From Gammaproteobacteria bacterium HGW-Gammaproteobacteria-15 (lineage in GTDB: Bacteria > Pseudomonadota > Gammaproteobacteria > Enterobacterales > Alteromonadaceae): a DNA stretch of 64,000 nucleotides. A program made the translations under genes and the position numbers. Location: positions 310,001-374,000 of the forward strand of contig PGZF01000003.1 in NCBI GenBank assembly GCA_002840125.1, given 5' to 3'. The stretch's first letter is position 1. The number at the start of each line of letters is the position of its first letter. The notes under the pieces are model-generated. The model made no database searches. It was not told the origin of the DNA and was given only the letters and a program-made list of their open reading frames with translations. This document shows positions 26,226 to 36,034 of this stretch, piece by piece.

Positions 26226-28055
26226 ATGAGCGTTACCGCGACATACTTAGACAAGCTGCGCAATGTTGCCATTATTGCGCACGTTGACCATGGTAAAACC
26301 ACTTTGGTTGACAAACTGCTACAGCAGTCTGGCACCTTCGACGCCCGCGCCAAGTTACAGGAGCGCGTTATGGATTCGAATGCGCAGGAATCTGAGCGCG
26401 GTATAACTATCCTGGCAAAAAACACTTCGGTGCGCTGGAACGGTTACCACATTAACATTCTTGATACGCCAGGCCACGCCGATTTCGGTGGTGAGGTTGA
26501 GCGTGTACTGTCTATGGCAGACTCAGTATTGCTGTTGGTTGATGCCGTTGACGGCCCTATGCCACAAACGCGCTTCGTAACGCAAAAAGCGTTTTCACAC
26601 GGTTTAAAGCCAATTGTTGTAGTAAACAAAATTGACCGTCCGGGCGCACGTCCGGATTGGGTTATCGACCAGGTGTTTGACCTGTTCGATAACTTAGGTG
26701 CCACTGACGAGCAGTTAGATTTCCCTATTGTTTACGCTTCAGCGTTAAACGGCTGGGCGACTTTAGATCATAACGTGCCAAAGACCGATATTACCGATTT
26801 ATTCGAAGCTATCGTTAAACACGTAGCACCGCCGGCTGTTGAGCTAAACGGCGAGACCCAGCTACAGGTATCACAGCTGGATTACTCCAGTTATCTGGGC
26901 ATTATCGGTATTGGCCGTATTAAGCGCGGTACATTAAAGCCAAACCAGCAGGTGACTATTGTTGGTGCTGATGGTACTAAGCGTAACGGTAAAGTGGGCC
27001 AGGTATTTGGTTATTTAGGTTTAGAGCGGGTAGAAACTACCGAAGCCAACGCCGGCGATATCGTTGCCTTTACCGGCCTGGGTGAGCTGAAAATTTCTGA
27101 TACTATCTGTGCCACTACTAAAGTAGAAGCCTTACCGGCACTGCAGGTTGATGAACCTACCGTTACCATGACATTCCAGGTAAATACTTCACCTTTCGCC
27201 GGTAAAGAAGGTAAGTTTGTTACTTCACGCCAGATTTTAGAGCGTTTAACTAACGAGCTGAAACATAACGTAGCTCTGCGGGTTGAAGAAACAGAAGACG
27301 GCGATAAATTCAAAGTATCCGGCCGTGGTGAATTACACCTGGGCGTATTAATTGAAAATATGCGTCGTGAAGGTTTCGAATTAGCAGTATCACGCCCTGA
27401 AGTTATCATGAAAGTGGTTGACGGCGTGAAGATGGAACCAATGGAAAACGTTACCATCGACTGTGAAGAGCAGAACCAGGGCTCTATTATGGAGCGTATG
27501 GGCGAGCGTAAAGCTGAAATGACCAATATGCAACCAGATGGTAAAGGCCGCATTCGCATGGATTTCTTAATGCCAAGCCGTGGTTTGATTGGTTTCCGTA
27601 CTGAGTTTATGACTATAACGTCAGGCACAGGCCTGATGTACCATAGCTTTGATCACTACGGTGAGCATAAAGGCGGTACTATCGGCCAGCGCACCAACGG
27701 TGTAATGATCTCTAACGCCATGGGTAAAGCTGCCGGTTATGCCATTTTCTCGTTGCAGGAACGTGGTCGTATGTTTATTGGCCATGCTGAAGAAGTGTAC
27801 GAAGGTCAGGTAATTGGTATTCACAGCCGCAGTAACGATTTAACTGTGAACTGTTTGAAAGGTAAGCAATTAACTAACGTGCGTGCGTCAGGTACTGACG
27901 AAGCAATTAACCTTGTGCCACCAGTGCGTTACACTCTGGAACAGGCGCTGGAATTTATTGACGACGACGAGCTGGTAGAAGTCACACCTAAGTCGATCCG
28001 TATCCGTAAGCGTCACTTAACTGAAAACGATCGTAAACGCGCCAGCCGCGGTTAA
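26226..28055 (+). CDS. typA: Ribosome-associated GTPase TypA/BipA
   Basis: A 609-residue translational GTPase of the EF-G family that acts on the ribosome under stress and cold and in large-subunit assembly. The GTPase motifs are [10 protein letters not shown] (residues 18-27), RGITI (switch I), DTPGHADF and NKID. The C-terminal domain has the TypA-specific [14 protein letters not shown] and NSTGTG-like loops, with [17 protein letters not shown] near the end. It is divergent from glnA, as in E. coli, and ends at a clear terminator. Confidence 0.98.
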   Translation: MSVTATYLDKLRNVAIIAHVDHGKTTLVDKLLQQSGTFDARAKLQERVMDSNAQESERGITILAKNTSVRWNGYHINILDTPGHADFGGEVERVLSMADSVLLLVDAVDGPMPQTRFVTQKAFSHGLKPIVVVNKIDRPGARPDWVIDQVFDLFDNLGATDEQLDFPIVYASALNGWATLDHNVPKTDITDLFEAIVKHVAPPAVELNGETQLQVSQLDYSSYLGIIGIGRIKRGTLKPNQQVTIVGADGTKRNGKVGQVFGYLGLERVETTEANAGDIVAFTGLGELKISDTICATTKVEALPALQVDEPTVTMTFQVNTSPFAGKEGKFVTSRQILERLTNELKHNVALRVEETEDGDKFKVSGRGELHLGVLIENMRREGFELAVSRPEVIMKVVDGVKMEPMENVTIDCEEQNQGSIMERMGERKAEMTNMQPDGKGRIRMDFLMPSRGLIGFRTEFMTITSGTGLMYHSFDHYGEHKGGTIGQRTNGVMISNAMGKAAGYAIFSLQERGRMFIGHAEEVYEGQVIGIHSRSNDLTVNCLKGKQLTNVRASGTDEAINLVPPVRYTLEQALEFIDDDELVEVTPKSIRIRKRHLTENDRKRASRG

Positions 28056-28074
28056 TACCGATCGCAAAGAGTAT

Positions 28075-28103
28075 AAAAGGCCAGCACTATGCTGGCCTTT
28101 TTT
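28075..28103 (+). terminator. Intrinsic terminator of typA
   Basis: AAAAGGCCAGCA, a three-base loop, then TGCTGGCC and six T's. It begins 19 bases after the typA stop. Confidence 0.93.
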
Positions 28104-28206
28104 CTGGGTTATTTTTAGCACTCAGAGGGTTAGGTTGTTGCCAAGCTGGTTGAGCCCCTGCTTTTCTTGTATCCTCTGCTAGTATTCTATGTGATTTGGA
28201 GGCGTT

Positions 28207-29106
28207 ATGCTGCCTGAGTGGCAATCCTATCTAAAAACTGCTGTGCGCTTTATTAAACTCTATATCCAGCGTTGCCAGCAGGATCAAATTGGTATGATTG
28301 GCGGTTATCTGGCTTATATCTCGCTGCTGTCTTTAGTGCCTTTAATCGCCGTAATGTTTTCCATGCTAAGCGCTTTTCCGATGTTTTCAGAGTTTCGTCA
28401 GGCGATTGAGGCTTTTGTTTACGCTAATGTTATTCCTTCGCGTGGGGAAGAAATTCAAACCTACATTAACCAGTTTATCGGCAATACCGGCGGTATGACG
28501 GCAATAGGTATTGCGGCACTGGTGTCTGTGGCGCTGCTGCTTATTTATAATATTGATAAAACGCTGAATAAAATCTGGCGGGTAACCAAAAGGCCAAGAC
28601 CGGTTATCTCGTTTTCTATTTACTGGATGATCCTGACACTAGGCCCCATTCTGTTTGGCTCATCCATCGCGGTAACATCTTACCTGGTCAGGCTAACCCG
28701 TTTTGCCGAGGATTACACACCCGGGTTGTCGACCCTGTTATTGGGTGTGGTGCCGTATCTGATGTCTTTACTGGCATTTTTTCTGCTATATCTGGTGGTA
28801 CCTAACGTAAAAGTACGTTCCCGGCATGCTTTATTTGGTGCACTGCTGGCGATGTTGCTGTTTGAGTTATCTAAGCGCGGTTTTACCGTGTATGTTACCC
28901 ATTTTCCGGCCTACGACACCCTATATGGTGCACTGGCATTAGTGCCGATAGTCTTTGTCTGGGTGTACCTGTGCTGGCTGGTAGTATTACTGGGGGCTGA
29001 AATGACAGCTTTACTGCAGCAAATTGCCGCCGATACCGAACAAGCTGATGCTGATGACCCGGATCAAATTGACCCGTCTGACGATGCAAGTGAGGGTAAG
29101 TTGTAA
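28207..29106 (+). CDS. yihY: YihY/BrkB-family inner-membrane protein
   Basis: A 299-residue protein with six to seven membrane segments and the family blocks [45 protein letters not shown] (about 105-128) and [26 protein letters not shown]. The N-terminal part is shared by the BrkB/YihY family. E. coli YihY was once called ribonuclease BN, a label now given to another gene, so no enzyme activity should be assumed. The tail is acidic ([13 protein letters not shown]). GGAGG precedes the ATG. The gene ends two bases before dtd, and yihY-dtd-yiiD is the E. coli order. Confidence 0.93.
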   Translation: MLPEWQSYLKTAVRFIKLYIQRCQQDQIGMIGGYLAYISLLSLVPLIAVMFSMLSAFPMFSEFRQAIEAFVYANVIPSRGEEIQTYINQFIGNTGGMTAIGIAALVSVALLLIYNIDKTLNKIWRVTKRPRPVISFSIYWMILTLGPILFGSSIAVTSYLVRLTRFAEDYTPGLSTLLLGVVPYLMSLLAFFLLYLVVPNVKVRSRHALFGALLAMLLFELSKRGFTVYVTHFPAYDTLYGALALVPIVFVWVYLCWLVVLLGAEMTALLQQIAADTEQADADDPDQIDPSDDASEGKL

Positions 29107-29107
29107 G

Positions 29108-29545
29108 ATGAAAGCGTTGATCCAACGGGTTACTCAGGCCTCAGTTACGGTTAACGGTGCAGTTATCGGCCAAATTGAACATGGCCTGTTAGTGCTGCTA
29201 GGGGTTGAAGCTGAAGATACGCCGGCAGATATTACCCGCTTAGCGCACAAGGTATGCCACTACCGGGTGTTTTCTGACGACAATGGCAAAATGAACCTGA
29301 ATGTGCAGCAGGCAGGGGGGAGTTTGCTGGTGGTGTCACAGTTTACGCTGGCAGCTGATACCAACTCGGGTTTAAGGCCCAGCTTTACACCAGCGGCAGT
29401 ACCTGACAAAGCCAACCAGTACTACGATACTTTTGTGGCATATTGCCGTTCACTTGGCCTGACTACCGCAACCGGGCAATTTGCTGCCGATATGCAGGTG
29501 AGTCTGGTGAACAACGGCCCGGTTACGTTTTTATTGCACAGCTAA
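29108..29545 (+). CDS. dtd: D-aminoacyl-tRNA deacylase
   Basis: A 145-residue enzyme that hydrolyses D-amino acids (notably D-Tyr) from mischarged tRNA. The two active-site motifs are present: SQFTLA (about residues 78-83) and the cis-Gly-Pro motif NNGPVTF near the C-terminus. The protein starts [15 protein letters not shown], as the family does. The ATG at 29108 lies two bases after the yihY stop; a longer frame upstream overlaps yihY and does not look like the family. Confidence 0.96.
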   Translation: MKALIQRVTQASVTVNGAVIGQIEHGLLVLLGVEAEDTPADITRLAHKVCHYRVFSDDNGKMNLNVQQAGGSLLVVSQFTLAADTNSGLRPSFTPAAVPDKANQYYDTFVAYCRSLGLTTATGQFAADMQVSLVNNGPVTFLLHS

Positions 29546-29563
29546 TTTTTCGGAGTTGTATCT

Positions 29564-30478
29564 ATGCGGCATTGGCAATTGCGCTCGCCCGCCACCCCTG
29601 ACGAATGGCAACGTTATTACCAGCTACGTTGGCAAATATTACGCGCCCCCTGGCAACAACCACCCGGCTCAGAACGCGACGAACTGGAAGCGCAGGCTTA
29701 TCATCTGATGTTATTGACACCACAAGGCGATATTGCGGCGATTGGCCGTTTGCATCAGCTTGAACAAGGTGGGGCTCAGGTGCGTTATATGGCGGTTGCT
29801 ACTGAGCATCAGGGCAAAGGTGCCGGCGGCAGAGTATTAGCCGCACTTGAGTTACAGGCGGTAAAGTGGGGCTGTGGTTATATCAGATTAAATGCGCGCG
29901 ATACCGCGTTAGCGTTTTATCAGGGCAATGGTTACCGGCAACTTGGTGCAGCCCCTCAGCTATACGGTATTGCGCACTTTGTTGTGCAAAAGCAGCTCCG
30001 GCTTGATGGCTCGCCAGAGCAGCACCAGCAGTGGTGTCGCCAGTTAAACGATACCTGGCAGCAGACCATACCGCTTAGCCAGTATATGCAACTGACAATC
30101 GCCAGCTTTGATGGCAATGAAATACGCTGCGACGCACCACTGGCGCCGAACATTAACCTGCACCAGACCATGTTTGCCGGCAGTATTTATGCCCTGGCAA
30201 CGTTAACCGGCTGGGGTATGTTATATCTGCAGTTGCAGGCACTGGGCTTGCGTGGTGATCAGGTACTGGCAGATGCGGGCATTAAGTATCTTAAACCGGT
30301 AGCAGCACAGCCGCAGGCACGGTGTGCATTACAACAATGTTCCGGCGATCTGGAGATGTTGGCTGAGGGGCGTAAAGCCGTGCAGCATATTAAAGTGCAG
30401 GTGTTTTCTGCCGGTGAACTTGCTGTTGAATTTACTGGCCGTTATGCCGTATTGCCAGCTAAGGCAGAGCGGCAATGA
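29564..30478 (+). CDS. yiiD: YiiD-like fusion of GNAT acetyltransferase and thioesterase domains
   Basis: A 304-residue two-domain protein. Residues 1-150 are a GNAT N-acetyltransferase with the acetyl-CoA loop ATEHQGKGAGGRVLAALE (about 78-95). Residues 160-300 are a hot-dog thioesterase domain of the YiiD C-terminal family, with APNINLHQTMFAGSIYALATLTGWG (about 193-217). The order dtd-yiiD is the same as in E. coli. Substrates are not established; the fusion suggests a lipid- or acyl-related role, which I do not assert. Its stop overlaps the next start by four bases. Confidence 0.88.
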   Translation: MRHWQLRSPATPDEWQRYYQLRWQILRAPWQQPPGSERDELEAQAYHLMLLTPQGDIAAIGRLHQLEQGGAQVRYMAVATEHQGKGAGGRVLAALELQAVKWGCGYIRLNARDTALAFYQGNGYRQLGAAPQLYGIAHFVVQKQLRLDGSPEQHQQWCRQLNDTWQQTIPLSQYMQLTIASFDGNEIRCDAPLAPNINLHQTMFAGSIYALATLTGWGMLYLQLQALGLRGDQVLADAGIKYLKPVAAQPQARCALQQCSGDLEMLAEGRKAVQHIKVQVFSAGELAVEFTGRYAVLPAKAERQ

Positions 30479-31278
30479 AAGTAGTCATTATTGGCTGTGG
30501 CTGGCTGGGGCAACAATTGGCTGCTGATTTAACAGCGCAAGGTTATCAGGTGTATGCCAGCCGGCGCTCATCCTCAGCGTTACTTTATTTGCCTGCAGGT
30601 GCAACCGGTTTTGTGCTTGATTTAAACGCGCCTGCAGATCAACCCACCGTAACGCCTATTTTGCATGATGCGATAATCATTTGTGCTATCACTCCGGGGC
30701 GGGACCAGCGACAACAACACTATATAACCGCATTGCAACAGCTCGCCGAGCTGGCAATGCTAGCTGGCAGCCGGCAACTAATACATTTTAGTTCTACCGG
30801 CATATATCAGGGCCTGCAAGGTGAGGTTGATGAAGCTGCACCGTTGCACTTAACCGAGCCCCGGGTCAGTTTACTCTGGCAAGGTGAGCAGGCGTTGCAG
30901 CAGTTTCAACCGACATTAATATTGCGTCTTGCCGGGTTAATGGGCCCAGGGCGGCATCCGGGTTGTTTTACTGCCGGTAAAACACTACCGGATGCAATAG
31001 CACCGATTAATATGGTGCATTCAGCAGATATCATTGCAGCAGTAAAGCTGTTACTTGATGTCACACCTTGTGGCGGAGTGTTCAATCTCAGTTGCCCGTT
31101 AACCATATTACGGCAGGATTTTTATCAGCAGGCGGCAGTGTCAGCAGGTAAAGCTCCCGCCATTTTCGCCGACGACAGCAGTAAGGGCCGTAAAGTGAAT
31201 GCCGACAAGTTTATCCGGCAGTTCAACTTTTCTTATCGTTTTGCAGCAGCTTCTGATGCTTTGGCCTATTGCAGCTGA
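30475..31278 (+). CDS. NAD(P)-binding epimerase-like protein (YeeZ-type)
   Basis: A 267-residue atypical short-chain dehydrogenase/epimerase-like protein. The N-terminal dinucleotide loop is IGCGWLGQQLA (about residues 6-16), a GxGxxG variant typical of the YeeZ-like group. The FSSTGIYQGLQG segment is where the active-site Ser/Tyr of the family lie (STxxxY), though the usual YxxxK is not evident. The substrate is unknown. It overlaps yiiD by four bases (ATGA), so the two are translated together. Confidence 0.8.
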   Translation: MKVVIIGCGWLGQQLAADLTAQGYQVYASRRSSSALLYLPAGATGFVLDLNAPADQPTVTPILHDAIIICAITPGRDQRQQHYITALQQLAELAMLAGSRQLIHFSSTGIYQGLQGEVDEAAPLHLTEPRVSLLWQGEQALQQFQPTLILRLAGLMGPGRHPGCFTAGKTLPDAIAPINMVHSADIIAAVKLLLDVTPCGGVFNLSCPLTILRQDFYQQAAVSAGKAPAIFADDSSKGRKVNADKFIRQFNFSYRFAAASDALAYCS

Positions 31279-31389
31279 TGCAAAACTCAGCAAGCAGCGA
31301 CTTTATAATCCATTTATCAACTTCTTGTTAAGAAAAATTTCAGCAGCAGATTGATACTGTAGGCTGTTGCATATGGACTTGAGGTTGAT

Positions 31390-32004
31390 ATGAAAAATAA
31401 ATGGCTACTTATCTCATCTGTCAGTACTGGTCTTGGCATTATTGCCGGTGCTGTTTATTTGTTCTTTGCTGAACATTCTCTGCTGCTGAGTGACAACCAA
31501 TGGGTGTTATCAGCTTTCTGGTCAGCGTTTATGCTGTGGACCTTTGTGCTGATGTTTATGGTGGCATTATTCTTTAACGTATTGGCCTTTTTTGAATTGG
31601 ATGAGCAGCATAAACTGCTGGGGCTGGCGCGCCCGATAAAAGCGTTTTTATCTTCGACGGACAAGCAGCAGCAATTTATGCAGGAAGCTGAGCGCTTTTT
31701 AGTGCGCCAGGGTAAGCTTATACATTCCAACCGTGTCAGCCCTGATTACAAGTGTTTACAAGGCGAGAGTGAAAAGCTGGTTTACATACAGCAGAAGAAC
31801 CAGGCAGTTGATATTTCCCAGATCCGTGCGCTGTTTCAACAGATGCTGGCGGCTGATTTCAGCAGCGGTGTTGTAATCAGTTACGCTGGCTTTAGTAATC
31901 AGGCCTGGATCTTTGCTCATGAAGCCAACATTGAGCTGATTGATGCGAAAAGCTTGAAAAAGCAACAAAAAAGACAGCGTGAGCAACAATTTGCGATGGT
32001 TTAG
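31390..32004 (+). CDS. Two-TM protein with a cytoplasmic Mrr-like nuclease domain
   Basis: A 204-residue protein I do not recognise as a named gene. Two membrane segments (about 7-27 and 44-68) are followed by a soluble domain of 120 residues. That domain reads like the Mrr catalytic family: Asp119, then VYIQQKN with Gln134/Lys136 (the QxK end of the PD-(D/E)XK core), AGFSNQAWIFAHEANIELIDAKSL at 166-189, and a basic tail. Mrr domains cut modified DNA; here the N-terminal recognition part of Mrr is absent, and the region before Asp119 is poorly conserved, so activity is uncertain. Its own promoter lies in the 111 bases after the epimerase-like gene, or it is read through. Confidence 0.6.
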   Translation: MKNKWLLISSVSTGLGIIAGAVYLFFAEHSLLLSDNQWVLSAFWSAFMLWTFVLMFMVALFFNVLAFFELDEQHKLLGLARPIKAFLSSTDKQQQFMQEAERFLVRQGKLIHSNRVSPDYKCLQGESEKLVYIQQKNQAVDISQIRALFQQMLAADFSSGVVISYAGFSNQAWIFAHEANIELIDAKSLKKQQKRQREQQFAMV

Positions 32005-32108
32005 TAGCAATATCATGTTTTCATCGGGTTTTTTGTTGCTAATTAGGCACTATGAGTAGCGAATGGAATCGAAAGAAAAACAAAAGGACACAAAGATACT
32101 TCCTGCCT

Positions 32109-32135
32109 GGCTGGACATTGTCCAGCCCTTTTCTT
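32109..32135 (+). terminator. Probable terminator after the Mrr-like gene
   Basis: GGCTGGAC-ATT-GTCCAGCC is a perfect 8-bp stem followed by CTTTTCTT. It is 105 bases after the stop codon. Confidence 0.65.
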
Positions 32136-32193
32136 AGCTCAGGATAAGCAATAAAGCGGCAGGATGCCGCTGTGTTATAAAGCCCTCTTACAT

Positions 32194-32255
32194 ACCGTAT
32201 TACATAATCGCCGCGCATCCATTACCGCGTTATACAATCACCGTATTATGCAACC
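32194..32255. repeat. Three imperfect 16-base repeats
   Basis: The units are ACCGTATTACATAATC (32194-32209), ACCGCGTTATACAATC (32224-32239) and ACCGTATTATGCAACC (32240-32255). Each pair shares about 12 of 16 bases; the last two are adjacent. No function is evident. Confidence 0.6.
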
Positions 32256-32306
32256 ATCATATCAAACAAATTCCGCCACAATTTAAAAGTGCTGTAGATC
32301 AAATCG

Positions 32307-34337
32307 TCAGGATATTTTAAATGCACTGGCAGCTTGCTGCAGTTCTACTGCCAGGTCAGATACGCCATCGCTGTGCTGTAAAGTCCGGCTGGCTTTTTCA
32401 CCACTGATATGGGCAATATTGACCATCTGCTGCATATTTTTATCTATGGCCTGGCCCAGGTTCAGTTGCATTTCAGTAGCTGCCGTTACCTGATTGCTGA
32501 TGTCCTGCGTTTGGGCTATCGCCTGATTCACCAGCACAAGTGAAGATACCAGCTCCAGTGTTTGTGCCACACAGCTGTCGGCATCTGCTTTACCATTGGT
32601 AATGGCGAGTACTGCCTGTTTACTTTGCTGTTGCAGGGTTTCGATCATCTGGCGGATTTCATCAGTGGCCTGCTGGGTGCGCCCGGCTAAAGAGCGCACT
32701 TCATCGGCCACTACAGCAAAACCGCGGCCTTGCTCTCCGGCTCTTGCTGCTTCAATCGCTGCGTTTAGCGCCAGCAAGTTAGTTTGTTCTGCAATACCGC
32801 GAATAGTAGCCAAAATACCGCCGATATTATTAGCCTCGTCATTTACCTTACTCATTACTGCGCTGGTTGCTGTCAGCTGATCAGCCAGATGATTGATAAG
32901 TTTATTATTCTGACCGGCAATTAAGTCTATCTGCTCTCCTTGCAGTAATGCTTGTTGCATTGCCGCGGTGGTTTCAGCCGATTGCAGGGCAATATCCCGG
33001 GTGCTGTCTGCCAGTTGGCGTGTCACATCATTTACCAGCGCAATCTGGCGCTGCTGTTGGTGCAACGAGTCGTTAATTTCACCTACTTCCTTCGCTGACT
33101 GGCTGGCATTTAAATTAAGCTCTGTCGCATTATTCTGAATATTGGTGATCAACGCGCTAAGTGCATTAATCAGACTATTTACCTTAGCGGCCAGAGCACC
33201 AAATTCGTCCTGGTTGGTAATGTGCAGCTTGCGGGTTAAGTCGCCTTTGGCAATGTCGCCCAACACCTTATTAATGTCAGCCAGCGGGCGTAGCATTGCA
33301 TTAATCGTCAGATAGGCTGCAGCGACAGCCAGTAGTATCAGCACTAACATCAGGCTAAGTGTGCGGGTATTGCCGGAGCTGACAGAATCAGACACATTCT
33401 GTTGTAAAGTGCTGAACTGGGTATCGGCAGCAGAGAGTAAATTATCCAGCGCAACGATAACCTGCTCAACCCGCTGCTCAGACAGATTCAGTTGCACACG
33501 AGCAGCTTGCTGCGCGCTGACTTGCTGCAGCTTAATGCTGGCCAGGCTGGTGGAGGCTTCCAGTTTGCTGGTCAGTTGTGCCAGTTGTTCAGTGGTACTT
33601 TGCCATAAACCATCGGTGTCGAGTTTATCCAAAATATTAGCCAGATAGTCGATATTGACCTGCATATCACTCAGCGTAAAACTGATGCTTTCCTGGCCGG
33701 TTTCTGCTGTGGCCAGTTCGTTGTAAGCAGCCACTTCTTTTAGTGTATTCAACAAGCCAAGCAATTGGCCGTCAATGCGATTTGCACTGCCGGCTATCAG
33801 CTCATTTTGTTGTCTGCCACCACGCAATTCAAGATAAGAGATATCCAGCAGGTTGGCTCCTATGTTGTCAATCAGTTGTTCCAACTCTGTCAGTTCGGTT
33901 TGCACCTGGCGTTGCATAGCAATACTTTGCAGTCTGGCGTTAAACATTGTATCAACCGCAGCGGCATATTGTTGGTAGCGGTTGTCGATATCAATCAGGG
34001 TTTGCGTAAAAGCAGGTTCAGTGTTGGTTAGGGTGGCTAAGGCTGCTAATTGTGCGCGCAGTGTTTGGCTGCCGCTGTTAAATTGTTGCTGATATTGGCT
34101 AATTTCGCTGTCTTGTTCGGCTGTAAAACCCAAAGCAGACAACTTAGCCAGTTTTAACAGCTGAATTTGTGCGGCGTTACTTTGTTGTTGTACTGGCACA
34201 GCAAGGGTATTAACCCTGGCGCTGGACTGAGTAATGGCTGCAAAGCTTTGCAATGCAGAGCCGCTGGACAATAACAACAGTAAAGCGATAAATCCAAAGC
34301 CAATAATAACTTTATGTGCAACTTTTAATGATGTCAC
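32307..34337 (-). CDS. Methyl-accepting chemotaxis protein
   Basis: A 676-residue chemoreceptor. Membrane segment 1 lies near residues 12-32 and segment 2 near 322-345; between them is a large helical periplasmic sensor of about 290 residues with no domain I can name. A HAMP domain ([22 protein letters not shown]) is followed by the cytoplasmic coiled-coil domain, whose tip reads [24 protein letters not shown] chose GTG 34337 because GGAG lies nine bases before it and the protein then starts [10 protein letters not shown], as many chemoreceptors do; an upstream GTG at 34352 is the alternative. The ligand is unknown. No chemotaxis signalling genes are in the window. Confidence 0.92.
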   Translation of the reverse strand: MTSLKVAHKVIIGFGFIALLLLLSSGSALQSFAAITQSSARVNTLAVPVQQQSNAAQIQLLKLAKLSALGFTAEQDSEISQYQQQFNSGSQTLRAQLAALATLTNTEPAFTQTLIDIDNRYQQYAAAVDTMFNARLQSIAMQRQVQTELTELEQLIDNIGANLLDISYLELRGGRQQNELIAGSANRIDGQLLGLLNTLKEVAAYNELATAETGQESISFTLSDMQVNIDYLANILDKLDTDGLWQSTTEQLAQLTSKLEASTSLASIKLQQVSAQQAARVQLNLSEQRVEQVIVALDNLLSAADTQFSTLQQNVSDSVSSGNTRTLSLMLVLILLAVAAAYLTINAMLRPLADINKVLGDIAKGDLTRKLHITNQDEFGALAAKVNSLINALSALITNIQNNATELNLNASQSAKEVGEINDSLHQQQRQIALVNDVTRQLADSTRDIALQSAETTAAMQQALLQGEQIDLIAGQNNKLINHLADQLTATSAVMSKVNDEANNIGGILATIRGIAEQTNLLALNAAIEAARAGEQGRGFAVVADEVRSLAGRTQQATDEIRQMIETLQQQSKQAVLAITNGKADADSCVAQTLELVSSLVLVNQAIAQTQDISNQVTAATEMQLNLGQAIDKNMQQMVNIAHISGEKASRTLQHSDGVSDLAVELQQAASAFKIS

Positions 34338-34453
34338 TGAAGCAAACTCCACGCCGTTGCTGTGCCTTAACCATAGACACTAGCCGTCTGGTAAACAACC
34401 TGAAGTTAACAAAGAAACAAAAACTGGTCCAGCCAGTAAAGAGGTACATAAAC

Positions 34454-34488
34454 AAAAAGAGGGCGGCAGCACCAAAAGGGTGCTGCCG
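34454..34488 (-). terminator. Intrinsic terminator of the hut operon
   Basis: On the minus strand: CGGCAGCACC, a five-base loop, GGTGCTGCCG, then CCCTC and TTTTT. It begins 7 bases after the hutH stop codon. Confidence 0.85.
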
Positions 34489-34494
34489 TATAAC

Positions 34495-36030
34495 TCAGAA
34501 GCTACATAACAGGTTTTGCGGTAACAGGCTATTTAACTGACGCTGGCGCAGTAAGTTGGCGCTTTGTTCAATATCCGGTGCAAAGTAGCGATCTTCGCCA
34601 TAAAAACTCACCTGTTCGCGCAGGTAGTGTTTGGCTTGCTCGATAGCCGGAGTCGACTTAAGCGGGGCACGAAAATCCAGACCCTGGGCTGCCGCCAGAT
34701 ACTCTACTGCTAATACACCAACGGTGTTTTCTGCCATATCAGCTAAACGCCGTGCGGCAAAGGTGGCCATGGACACATGGTCTTCCTGGTTAGCGGAGGT
34801 GGGCAGGCTGTCTACTGAAGCCGGGTGCGCCAGGCTCTTATTTTCCGAGGCCAGCGCTGCTGCGGTTACCTGGGCAATCATAAAGCCGCTGTTTACGCCG
34901 CCGTTGGGGACTAAAAATGCCGGTAACTTGCTTAAGGTGGCATCTATTAACAGCGCCATGCGCCGTTCAGATATAGCGCCGATTTCGGCAATCGCCAGCG
35001 CCAGATTGTCTGCCGCCATCGCCACCGGTTCGGCATGAAAGTTACCGCCGGATAAAATATCGTTGTCATCAGCAAACACCAGCGGATTGTCGGTAACGCC
35101 GTTAGCTTCAACCGCTAATACTTCCGCTGCCTGACGGATTTGCGTTAAGCAGGCGCCCATTACCTGCGGTTGGCAGCGCAGGCTGTATGGGTCCTGTACT
35201 TTTTCGCAGTTATGATGCGCTTCGCCGATCTCTGAGGTTGGGCCCAGCAGATGGCGGTAAATAGCGGCGGCGTCAATTTGGCCGCGTTGGCCACGGGCCT
35301 GATGAATACGGTCGTCAAACGGCGAGCGGCTGCCCATGGCGGCCTCTACACTCATGGCACCGATAACGCTACCGGCGGCGAATAAGTCTTCTGCTTTAAA
35401 TAAGCCTTCCAAGGCCAGTGCGGTAGATGCCTGGGTACCGTTAAGCAGCGCCAGGCCTTCTTTTGCTGCTAAGGTTACAGGCTCTAACCCGGCAAAGCCT
35501 AAACCTTCGCGGGCATCATAGATCTGGCCCTGGTAGCTGACTTCGCCTTCGCCAATCAGTGGCAATACCATATGTGACAAGGGCGCTAAATCGCCGGATG
35601 CACCTACCGAGCCTTTTTTCGGAATACAGGGGTACACTTCGGCGTTGACCAGCTTAATCAGCGCTTCAATCACAGACAGCCGAATACCGGAAAAGCCGCG
35701 CGCCAGCGAGTTAATTTTCAGCACCATTAGCAGGCGCACTGTGCTGTCATCCATAATGTCGCCAAAGCCGGCGGCGTGGGATAACACGATAGAGCGTTGC
35801 AACAGCTCTAACTCTTCGTTTTTGATCCGCGTATTGGCCAGTAAGCCAAAACCGGTATTAATGCCGTACACCACGCGGTTTTGTTTAATAATATCAGCGA
35901 CACAGGCTGCCGATTTCTCAATACCGGCTATGGCAGAGCTGTCGAGGCTCAGTTCAACCGGACCTTGTTGTACCTGGCGTAATTGTGCCAGTGTCAGGGT
36001 GCCCGGCACTAAATTCAGTTTAAAGCTCAT
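34495..36030 (-). CDS. hutH: Histidine ammonia-lyase
   Basis: A 511-residue enzyme that deaminates L-histidine to urocanate, the first step of histidine use. The electrophilic cofactor MIO forms from Ala144-Ser145-Gly146 in [14 protein letters not shown]. Other landmarks are YGINTGFG near residue 55, [13 protein letters not shown] and [14 protein letters not shown] lies seven bases before the ATG at 36030. It is last in a leftward hutC-hutU-hutH operon, four bases after hutU, ending at a strong terminator. Confidence 0.98.
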   Translation of the reverse strand: MSFKLNLVPGTLTLAQLRQVQQGPVELSLDSSAIAGIEKSAACVADIIKQNRVVYGINTGFGLLANTRIKNEELELLQRSIVLSHAAGFGDIMDDSTVRLLMVLKINSLARGFSGIRLSVIEALIKLVNAEVYPCIPKKGSVGASGDLAPLSHMVLPLIGEGEVSYQGQIYDAREGLGFAGLEPVTLAAKEGLALLNGTQASTALALEGLFKAEDLFAAGSVIGAMSVEAAMGSRSPFDDRIHQARGQRGQIDAAAIYRHLLGPTSEIGEAHHNCEKVQDPYSLRCQPQVMGACLTQIRQAAEVLAVEANGVTDNPLVFADDNDILSGGNFHAEPVAMAADNLALAIAEIGAISERRMALLIDATLSKLPAFLVPNGGVNSGFMIAQVTAAALASENKSLAHPASVDSLPTSANQEDHVSMATFAARRLADMAENTVGVLAVEYLAAAQGLDFRAPLKSTPAIEQAKHYLREQVSFYGEDRYFAPDIEQSANLLRQRQLNSLLPQNLLCSF

Positions 36031-36034
36031 GTTG

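Larger units (their letters stand above)
32005..32306. other. Gene-free stretch between the Mrr-like gene and a chemoreceptor
   Basis: The 302 bases between convergent genes hold a hairpin with a T-rich tail (32109-32135), a second perfect 7-bp hairpin (AGCGGCA-GGA... at 32155-32171) and three imperfect 16-base repeats (32194-32255). I see no open frame with a start and a ribosome-binding site. Confidence 0.6.

Noticed and set aside
27011-27628. 205-residue frame on the minus strand within typA
   Set aside because: It is antisense to the conserved typA frame, with no ribosome-binding site or family match.
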